Shown in pieces: positions 23,352-29,375 of a stretch of 29,375 nucleotides of DNA. The stretch spans positions 1 through 29,375 of the forward strand of contig CAYLLH010000010.1 in assembly GCA_964384785.1 (NCBI GenBank). Direction: 5' to 3'. Source of the DNA: JAZKSG01 sp964384785. Its GTDB lineage: Archaea > Thermoplasmatota > E2 > DHVEG-1. The notes beneath the pieces were generated by a model. That model did no database searches and was not told the origin of the DNA. It was given only the letters and a program-made list of their open reading frames with translations. The position numbers were made by a program, and so were the translations under genes. Each line of letters opens with the position of its first letter. Positions within the stretch are counted from its first letter, which is position 1.

Positions 23352-24608
23352 TTAAAGGTTTCCGATTTCATCTATTTTCATTGTTTCTTGTTTTCCGGTT
23401 TTCATGTTTTTTATAGCGATTTTGTTTTCTTTTAGTTCATCTGGACCTATTAGTATAGTGTTTTCAGCATTTTTAGAATCAGCATATTTCATAGCTTTTC
23501 CAATATTACGACGTTTAAGATCAACATCTACTTTGTATCCATTGTTTCTTAGTTTTTCTGCGATTTCAAAAGATTTCATTATTGTTTCATCATTTACTGG
23601 TATCACAAAATAATCAATTTTTTGTTTAGGGAATTCTTGTTTTTCTGATTCTAAAGCTACAAGAGTTCTATCAAAACCAATAGCAAAACCTGATGTTGGA
23701 GTAGGGTTTCCTTGGAAGAGTGGTATGAGTTCATAAGCTCCACCTCCGCAGAGTTGTTTTTCTGCTCCAAGAGCAGGTGCTTCTATTTCAAAAACTATTC
23801 CTTTGTAGTAATCAAGTCCTCTTACGATACTCATTTTGATTTCTGGTTTTTTTATTTTGTATATTTCTTCTAAAAATTTTATTGTTTTCTTAAGATTTTT
23901 TAGTTCTTCAGTTGATTTTGAATCTGATTTTATTATGTTTTCTATTTTTTCTAGACTAGATTCCTGTAAGGTTTCTAAAAGATCTTGTATTTCATCATTT
24001 GTTAGATGATAATCATTTAATGCTTCTGTTAATTCGTCCCATTCTTCTTTATCTATTAAAGGAGTCAGATATTTTTGTTTTTCAGAATCAAGGTTGAATT
24101 TTTTAAATATTGTTGATAAAATATTTAGGTTTCCTATGTTAAGATTTATTTTTTTAAGACCTGTTTTTTTAAGGATGTTGTAGGCCATAGCAATAAGTTC
24201 GGCGTATGATTCAGGTGTGTCTACACCAATTAATTCACAACCTGCTTGAGTGAATTCACGGTATCTTCCTTTTTGTGGACGGTCGTATCTGTAACAGTTT
24301 CCTATATAGTATACTTTCAAAGGTTTTGGTTCCATTTGCATTTTTTCTATGTAGAATCGTATGACTGGCGCGGTGAGTTCTGGTCTTAATGAAAGTTTTC
24401 TTCCTCCTTTATCTTCAAAAGAGTAGATTTCATCAATTATTCCTTGACCTGATTTTGCTGTGAAAAGTTCAAGTGTTTCAAAAGTAGGTGTTTGTATCTC
24501 CTGATAGCCATAGTTTTCAAAAACAGTTCTTATTTTGTTTTCTATAAATTTTCTTTTCTGCATTTCTTCTGTGTTGAAATCTCTGGTTCCTCTTGGTTTA
24601 GAAAACAT
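23352..24608 (-). CDS. hisS: Histidyl-tRNA synthetase
   Basis: Charges tRNA-His. 418 residues with the class II motifs in order: motif 1 region near SLRPELTAPVIRFY, motif 2 in YRYDRPQKGRYREFTQAGCE, the histidine-binding RGLDYYKGIVFE, GGGAYELI, and motif 3 in PTSGFAIGFDRTL. The C-terminal anticodon-binding domain (about 325-418) is intact. First gene of the apparent hisS-nob1-signal peptidase transcript. Confidence 0.97.
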   Translation of the reverse strand: MFSKPRGTRDFNTEEMQKRKFIENKIRTVFENYGYQEIQTPTFETLELFTAKSGQGIIDEIYSFEDKGGRKLSLRPELTAPVIRFYIEKMQMEPKPLKVYYIGNCYRYDRPQKGRYREFTQAGCELIGVDTPESYAELIAMAYNILKKTGLKKINLNIGNLNILSTIFKKFNLDSEKQKYLTPLIDKEEWDELTEALNDYHLTNDEIQDLLETLQESSLEKIENIIKSDSKSTEELKNLKKTIKFLEEIYKIKKPEIKMSIVRGLDYYKGIVFEIEAPALGAEKQLCGGGAYELIPLFQGNPTPTSGFAIGFDRTLVALESEKQEFPKQKIDYFVIPVNDETIMKSFEIAEKLRNNGYKVDVDLKRRNIGKAMKYADSKNAENTILIGPDELKENKIAIKNMKTGKQETMKIDEIGNL

Positions 24609-24690
24609 TTTTTTTATGTATGAAAAAGCTTGTTTAATATTGTTTCTAAAAAGAAATAAGAAATAATTTTTTTTTCAAAAAAAAGTATTT

Positions 24691-24698
24691 TTTAAATA
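24691..24698 (+). promoter_or_regulatory. TATA box for the 31-residue gene
   Basis: TTTAAATA followed about 25 bases later by a likely start near 24718, then GAGG at 24727-24730, five bases before the ATG. Spacing is as expected for an archaeal promoter and leader. The same gap also holds the hisS promoter on the minus strand, which I could not place. Confidence 0.45.
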
Positions 24699-24735
24699 TT
24701 TTTAATACATTCATAACTTTAATTTTGAGGGTTTA

Positions 24736-24831
24736 ATGATGAATGATGAGATCGCTATGCAAATACTAAATGAACTTAAAAATATTAGAGAAAGTATTGA
24801 TGCTTTAGGAGATATTATAAGAAATAAGTAA
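24736..24831 (+). CDS. 31-residue protein, unknown
   Basis: The only plus-strand gene between queC and the right edge. It has its own TATA box and a well-placed GAGG site, which argue that it is real despite its size. The sequence (starting MMNDEIAMQILNELKNIRES) is a single amphipathic helix, acidic and leucine/isoleucine rich, ending in IIRNK; a coiled-coil or protein-binding peptide is likely. No family recognised. Met 2 could equally be the start. It lies divergent from hisS and convergent with the 107-residue gene, 14 bases away. Confidence 0.5.
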   Translation: MMNDEIAMQILNELKNIRESIDALGDIIRNK

Positions 24832-24845
24832 AAAATTAGTTTTTT

Positions 24846-25166
24846 TTACACGATCTTATCTTTTCTATTTGTTTCATGTTTTTTTAATACTGATTCTATT
24901 TTTTTAGAATCTCCCATTACGTAATGTTTCTCCCAGAATTGTGATGCAGCATCCAGGTTATCTGGTAGTTTTTTGCTATGGAATTCTTCCTCATCTATGT
25001 TTAATTCTTTAGTTATCTCTTCACCAGTTATATATCTAAATGGCATCTGAGCATCCATTGGTTCTTTTTTAGATTCACTCTCAGTGTTATCTAAGTTTTT
25101 TTGCTCATGTTTAGAAATGATTTCATCTACCATTTCATTTATCGACATGTTGTTTTTTTCTACCAT
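24846..25166 (-). CDS. Unknown charged protein, about 106 residues
   Basis: No family recognised. I chose the ATG at 25166; a GTG one codon earlier is possible. The protein is soluble and highly charged: an N-terminal helix (SINEMVDEIISKHEQ), a polar linker (about 25-38), then a more ordered half with MPFRYITGEEITKELNIDEEEF and DAASQFWEKHYVMG. The latter may be a small fold with conserved aromatics. It lies 61 bases after the aminotransferase on the same strand and may be part of its transcript. Confidence 0.6.
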   Translation of the reverse strand: MVEKNNMSINEMVDEIISKHEQKNLDNTESESKKEPMDAQMPFRYITGEEITKELNIDEEEFHSKKLPDNLDAASQFWEKHYVMGDSKKIESVLKKHETNRKDKIV

Positions 25167-25227
25167 CACTTATTCATAATGTGTTAGGGTTTTTTAAAAA
25201 TTTGCAAAAAAAATTGGAAAAAAAATA

Positions 25228-26433
25228 TTATTGTTTTATTTTTTCTTTCATAAAATCTTCTATTTTGTCAAATGCTTCCTCTAGTGTTTTTTGTTCTGGT
25301 AAGATTACTGCTCTGAAATGGTTTTTACCATATATCGGGCAGAATCCTGATCCGTGTACTACTAGTACATGTTTCTGTTCTAAAAGATCTAGGACGAATT
25401 CTTTGTCGTTTTTCCAGATTTTTTGTTCCATTGCTTCAATTTTTGGGAATATGTAGAATGCTCCTGAAGGTTTAGCTGTGGATATTCCTGGTATTTCATT
25501 TAGTCTTTTATAAGCAAAATCCCTTCGCTGTTTAAGTTTACGGTTTACTTCAGCTATATGATCCTGTGGTCCTTTAAGAGCTGCTATACATGCTTTCTGA
25601 GCAACAGAGCTTGCACAAAGCCGAGAGCGTGCTATTCTCATAAAAGCTTCTTGTACTTCGTCTAATTCGCCATTATGATGGAACATGATATATCCAACCC
25701 TCCAACCTGGGACAAGATATACTTTTGAGAAACCATTAAAAGTTATAACTGGGACATCTCTAGATAGTGTTGCTGTGGCATGATGTTTTCCTTCAAAAAT
25801 CATATCATCATAGATTTCATCTGATACAACAGGGAGATTATATTCTCCAGCAAGATCTATTATTTGTTTTATTACTTTTTTAGAATAAAGCGCACCAGTT
25901 GGATTGTTTGGATTTATAAGAACTATTGCTTTTGTACGATTTGAGATACGTTTTCGAACGTAATCTACATCGGGCTGCCAGTTTTCTTCCTCTAAACAGC
26001 GGTATGATATAGGTATTGCATCATTTATATGAGCGATAAGAGAATATTGTGGATAAGTTGGACCCGGTATGAGAAGCTCATCATTTGCATCAAGCATTGC
26101 ATCAAGAAGAATCTGAAGAGATTCAGTGACACCTGTTGTGACACATAAGTCATCTGTTGAATAATCTACATTGTTACGGTTTTTTTCCCGGTCCACTATT
26201 GCCTCCCGTAGTTCATGATATCCCTCTGATGGCGCATAACCATTAAAACCATCTTGAGCTGCTTGATAAAGCGCGTCTTTCATATGTTGCGGTGTATCAA
26301 AATCATATTTATTTGGATCACCTATGTTTATATGCAGTACTTTCACACCAGTTTTTTCTAGTTTTTTAGCGGGTAAAACCACATCTCGTATGGCATAACT
26401 AATTCCTTTGGTTCTTTTTGCTGCTGGTATCAT
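25228..26433 (-). CDS. Alanine-type aminotransferase (class I/II, PLP-dependent)
   Basis: 401 residues, closely matching by eye the alanine aminotransferase of Pyrococcus: YAIRDVVLPAKKLEKTG, LHINIGDPNKYDFDTP, VTTGVTESLQILLDA, LINPNNPTGALY, and the C-terminal HVLVVHGSGF. It should interconvert alanine/2-oxoglutarate and pyruvate/glutamate. The PLP-binding lysine is K237 in NGFSKVYLVPGW; the NPNNPTG and SDEIYDD motifs contact the cofactor. Aspartate or valine use cannot be ruled out. GGGGTGTGAG lies about 10 bases before the ATG. Confidence 0.9.
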   Translation of the reverse strand: MIPAAKRTKGISYAIRDVVLPAKKLEKTGVKVLHINIGDPNKYDFDTPQHMKDALYQAAQDGFNGYAPSEGYHELREAIVDREKNRNNVDYSTDDLCVTTGVTESLQILLDAMLDANDELLIPGPTYPQYSLIAHINDAIPISYRCLEEENWQPDVDYVRKRISNRTKAIVLINPNNPTGALYSKKVIKQIIDLAGEYNLPVVSDEIYDDMIFEGKHHATATLSRDVPVITFNGFSKVYLVPGWRVGYIMFHHNGELDEVQEAFMRIARSRLCASSVAQKACIAALKGPQDHIAEVNRKLKQRRDFAYKRLNEIPGISTAKPSGAFYIFPKIEAMEQKIWKNDKEFVLDLLEQKHVLVVHGSGFCPIYGKNHFRAVILPEQKTLEEAFDKIEDFMKEKIKQ

Positions 26434-26518
26434 AAGACACTCACACCCCGTAAAATAACATCATAGATAAATATTTGATGGTAAAAAAACTAGTTATTTA
26501 ACGAAAAAAAGATTTTTT

Positions 26519-27706
26519 TTATTTTTTGTTAAGAGTTTGATTCTCTCTTACTATACATTTTATCTGATTTTTATTTTTTAAATACTGGAGGTTTTCATAA
26601 ACAAGAACAGCTGAACCATCCTTTCTTTTATGAATAGTTTTAAAAGATGTAGAACCATTTTTTTTGGCTTCATAAATTTTCTGTTTTAATTCTTCTTTAC
26701 TTTCTAGTGCATCAAAATCAGCCATGTTAAAAGAAAGCATCTCACTTTTAGAATAACCTAATCTTTCATACATGTTCTGATTACAGTCAAGAATATTTGC
26801 GTTTTCATCAGATATAAAAACAGAATCAAATTCATCCTCAGACCATTTATCCTCCAGATTCGGTCTCATAGTGCTTTCAGCTTTTCTGTTTAAACTTTTT
26901 GTGTCACGTTCATTTAATAAATCATTAACTTTTGCTTTAAAAGTCTGAAGTTCTTTTTTTAGTTCTTTTACTCTAAACTCGTTTTCTTTTTCAGCAGAGA
27001 CATCATAACAGATTCCTCTAAATCCTTTAAGTTTATTATCATAAAAAAAGGGGATTACTTTAAAAGTAACCCATTTTTCATCCTGATTTTTATCAATTAT
27101 TTTATTTTTTATTTGTTTGGCATCATCTGGTTTTTTAGAGAGATTTTTAAAAAAGTTTTCAACTGTTTGCATTTGATTTTTTGGTATAAAATCAAAAAGA
27201 AGTTTACCTTTAATCTCTTCATCAGTGTAACCTATGAAATCTTTTACATTATCAGAACAATAGGTGATTACACCATTTTTATCTATCTCTAAGAACCATC
27301 CATTTAAGGTTTTTAGTAAGTCTTCATGTTTTCTATGAAAATTAATGTTTTCTTCTACGGCATCCTCAAAAATATCTCCTTTGTTCACTCCGATTTTTAA
27401 TGTCGCAAGTTTCAAACTAGCCATCACTCGATCAAGAGAGTTAGTAAGATTATTTATTTCATATATTTCGCTTTTAGGTAGATAAACATCTAATTTTCCA
27501 CGTGATATGTTATCAATTTTTGATGTTATTTTTTCGATTGGTTTAGAGATAAAATATGCCATTATAAGAGATACAGAAATTGTAACGATAGCGATTAAAG
27601 CAATAAAAGGTATTTTTATTGATAATCCTTCGAAACCTGCGATTATTCCTATTGGGATAGCTGCTACCGCAAGACAGGTTAAAACAATTATTGTTTTTAA
27701 TTTCAT
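26519..27706 (-). CDS. HAMP-PAS-PAS sensor protein without kinase domain
   Basis: A membrane signalling protein with no visible output enzyme. I chose the ATG at 27706, which follows GGTGGG by about 12 bases and gives an N-terminus starting MKLKTIIVL; the frame also allows TTG at 27730. Two membrane helices (about 1-20 and 27-50 from this Met) are followed by a HAMP domain (to about 105), a PAS domain (about 120-240, IDKNGVITYCSDNVKDFIGY), a coiled coil, and a second PAS (about 290-390, ISDENANILDCNQNMYERLGY, then KRKDGSAVLV). There is almost no external loop, so sensing is probably inside the cell. It starts a few bases after the histidine kinase and likely works with it. Confidence 0.85.
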   Translation of the reverse strand: MKLKTIIVLTCLAVAAIPIGIIAGFEGLSIKIPFIALIAIVTISVSLIMAYFISKPIEKITSKIDNISRGKLDVYLPKSEIYEINNLTNSLDRVMASLKLATLKIGVNKGDIFEDAVEENINFHRKHEDLLKTLNGWFLEIDKNGVITYCSDNVKDFIGYTDEEIKGKLLFDFIPKNQMQTVENFFKNLSKKPDDAKQIKNKIIDKNQDEKWVTFKVIPFFYDNKLKGFRGICYDVSAEKENEFRVKELKKELQTFKAKVNDLLNERDTKSLNRKAESTMRPNLEDKWSEDEFDSVFISDENANILDCNQNMYERLGYSKSEMLSFNMADFDALESKEELKQKIYEAKKNGSTSFKTIHKRKDGSAVLVYENLQYLKNKNQIKCIVRENQTLNKK

Positions 27707-27738
27707 ATTTTTTTTTATCCCACCAAACAAGTTTTTTT

Positions 27739-29103
27739 TTAAAATGATCCTCCTTCAAATATGCAATTTATTTTATCTTTAAAAGTGATTGCTTGATTTG
27801 GTTTTAAAATTGAACGTTCCTCTAAAGTATCAATAAAATCAAAGATTTCATCACGGTTTAAAGCATTTTTATTTTTTAAATCATTAAATTCCCCTAGACC
27901 CAATGGACCTAGCATAGTTTGGAATTCATCCTGGATTTTTTTATCTATAACACCTTTTTGGGAAAATAGAATCTTGATTGGTTGAATTCTTCTAACAGGC
28001 ACCAGTGGTACTGTGAAATGAAATGTGCTTCCTTTCCCAAGTTTACTTTCAACCCATATTTTTCCTTTCTGAGATTCTATGATTCCTCTGCAGATTGCAA
28101 GACCTAAACCTGTTCCACCATATTTTTTATGTGATGCTTTATCTATCTGGTAGAATGGTTCGAATACTCTTATTTGATCTTCTGGTGTCATACCTGTTCC
28201 ATGGTCTTTAACTGTGAATAGTATATGATCATCTCTATGTTCGGCACTTATCTGTATTTTGCCGCCTTCATCTGAAAATTTTATCGCGTTATGTATAAGG
28301 TTTCTTAAAACTTGGCTTACTCGATCAGGGTCAACCATTATTTCAGGTAATGGTTCTATGTTTTTTTCTAAGGATACATGTTTTTCTCTTGCAAAACCTT
28401 CCATGAATTTCACAAGTTCATCTACTGTTTCTGTTAAATCTGTTTTTCTGAACTCAAATTTTAATCTAGCTGCTTCTATTCTTGAAATTTCAAGGAAATC
28501 AGATATTATTTTATCTAATCGTTCAGCGTTTCTAACAACCATGTTTAGGCTGTCTTTTTGTTCATCTGTTAGATCACCAAAATATCCTTGTTCTAGCATC
28601 TGAAGTTGTGCTTTCATAGGAGTCATAGGGCTTCTTAGTTCATGTGAGGTTATCGTTAGAAAGCGTGTTTTGGCATCATCTATTAATTTTTTTCTTTCAT
28701 CCATTTTAGCCAAGGCGTCTGTTGTTTGATTGATAGCTTTTGCTAGTCTTCCTATTTCATCATTGTTTTTTAGATCAATGCTAAGGTTTTCATAGTTTCC
28801 TTTTTTGATTTCTTTTGTTGCTTCATGTATTTTTTTTAAAGGTTTTGTTATTATTTTTGAGATAATTATTCCTATTATTGCTAAACCTATTGCAAGAAAA
28901 GCAATGATTATACCTGTGATTAACGCCAGGTGGTTGATATCATTTATTAAAAAGCCATTTGTTATATTTTCAGTTGCGATAAAATATAGGGTTGCTATAC
29001 AGCTTAGAGTTATTAACAGTGTTACTGTTAAAAAAAGAATTGTTATTTTCCTATTTATTTTTGAAAATAACAGATTTTTTAAGCTGTATTTTTCTTCAAA
29101 CAA
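27739..29103 (-). CDS. Membrane histidine kinase, HAMP-HisKA-HATPase with C-terminal extension
   Basis: 454 residues. Two membrane helices (19-41, 58-82) flank an outer loop of only about 16 residues; then a HAMP domain (83-135), the phospho-acceptor H154 in ITSHELRSPMTPM, and the ATPase with N-box NLIHNAIKFS (268-277), G1 DHGTGM (300-305) and G2 GGTGLGL (329-335). Residues about 375-454 form an extra domain (IKILFSQKGVIDKKIQDEFQ...) that I do not recognise. The start is TTG with GGAGAGA about 8 bases upstream. The response-regulator gene ends 22 bases upstream and the PAS sensor follows downstream. Confidence 0.93.
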   Translation of the reverse strand: MFEEKYSLKNLLFSKINRKITILFLTVTLLITLSCIATLYFIATENITNGFLINDINHLALITGIIIAFLAIGLAIIGIIISKIITKPLKKIHEATKEIKKGNYENLSIDLKNNDEIGRLAKAINQTTDALAKMDERKKLIDDAKTRFLTITSHELRSPMTPMKAQLQMLEQGYFGDLTDEQKDSLNMVVRNAERLDKIISDFLEISRIEAARLKFEFRKTDLTETVDELVKFMEGFAREKHVSLEKNIEPLPEIMVDPDRVSQVLRNLIHNAIKFSDEGGKIQISAEHRDDHILFTVKDHGTGMTPEDQIRVFEPFYQIDKASHKKYGGTGLGLAICRGIIESQKGKIWVESKLGKGSTFHFTVPLVPVRRIQPIKILFSQKGVIDKKIQDEFQTMLGPLGLGEFNDLKNKNALNRDEIFDFIDTLEERSILKPNQAITFKDKINCIFEGGSF

Positions 29104-29125
29104 AACTATTTTCTCTCCATTTTTT

Positions 29126-29375
29126 TTAGAGTGTTTTTTCGCCTTCTAAAATTCTTTCGATTTTATTTACCATGTCTCTTACGTTGAATGGTTTCTGGAA
29201 GAAATCTACTACATTATCTTGAGCGCATAATCCTCTGTTTTCCATATCTGATTTTCTTACTATGCTCATGAAAGCGATTTTTACATCTTTGATTTTTTTA
29301 ACTATTTCTCCAACTGGTGTACCGGGCATCATGATATCAAGTAGTATTAAATCTGGTTTGGTTTCATTTAGTTTT
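29126..29375 (-). CDS. Response-regulator receiver protein, 5' partial
   Basis: Frame open to the right edge, so the N-terminus is missing. Visible: the phospho-acceptor aspartate in LILLDIMMPG, a serine in AFMSIV at the place of the switch Thr/Ser, and the conserved lysine in FFQKPF. It ends soon after the receiver domain with no DNA-binding part, so it is probably a stand-alone receiver protein that passes phosphate or binds a partner. Followed by the histidine kinase in the same direction. Confidence 0.9.
   Translation of the reverse strand, partial: KLNETKPDLILLDIMMPGTPVGEIVKKIKDVKIAFMSIVRKSDMENRGLCAQDNVVDFFQKPFNVRDMVNKIERILEGEKTL

Overview
The window is about 29 kb of AT-rich (roughly 30% G+C by eye) chromosomal DNA from an archaeon. 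The evidence is an archaeal-type PheS with long N-terminal winged-helix region, Dph2 (diphthamide), Nob1, a Sec11-type signal peptidase, QueD/QueC (archaeosine pathway), an archaeal HisS, TATA-box promoters, some leaderless starts and some GGTGA/GGAGG ribosome-binding sites. PKD/carboxypeptidase-regulatory surface proteins, a secreted zincin, DUF401 and many two-component proteins fit an uncultured Thermoplasmatota-type euryarchaeon; that placement is inference, not proof. Both ends of the window cut through genes.

Layout: 1-3.4 kb is accessory DNA: a type IIG-like methyltransferase/restriction gene cut by the left edge, a 48-residue coiled-coil protein, the tail of a dead transposase, and a ModE-type DNA-binding gene whose end overlaps that tail. 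3.4-6.9 kb holds an aldehyde dehydrogenase and a metal-related block: a NikR with all four nickel ligands, divergent from a histidine-rich membrane protein, then a VIT1/CCC1-like transporter. 6.9-9.6 kb has pheS, a zinc-ribbon/LURP-one-like protein and tRNA-Ile(GAT). 9.6-14.7 kb encodes the cell surface: a small exported protein with an unusual structured leader, a large PKD/FN3 membrane-anchored protein and a secreted metalloprotease. 14.7-19.2 kb is a minus-strand gene series ending in dph2. 19.3-21.9 kb is a plus-strand cluster nadA-iscU-queD-queC. 21.9-24.6 kb is hisS-nob1-signal peptidase on the minus strand. 24.7-26.4 kb has a tiny gene, an unknown gene and an alanine-type aminotransferase. 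26.5-29.4 kb is a receiver / histidine kinase / kinase-less PAS protein group running off the right edge.

Most genes are housekeeping or of recognisable family. The parts that look least described are: (i) the NikR-linked membrane protein with three phased TTATTAA boxes around two leaderless promoters; (ii) two intergenic elements, at 6117-6226 and 10048-10164, each closed by a perfect stem and each with a ribosome-binding site directly after the 5' arm and a 34-35-codon ORF that runs through the 3' arm; and (iii) a kinase-less PAS sensor paired with a kinase that has almost no sensor domain. No CRISPR array, rRNA or intact insertion sequence was seen.
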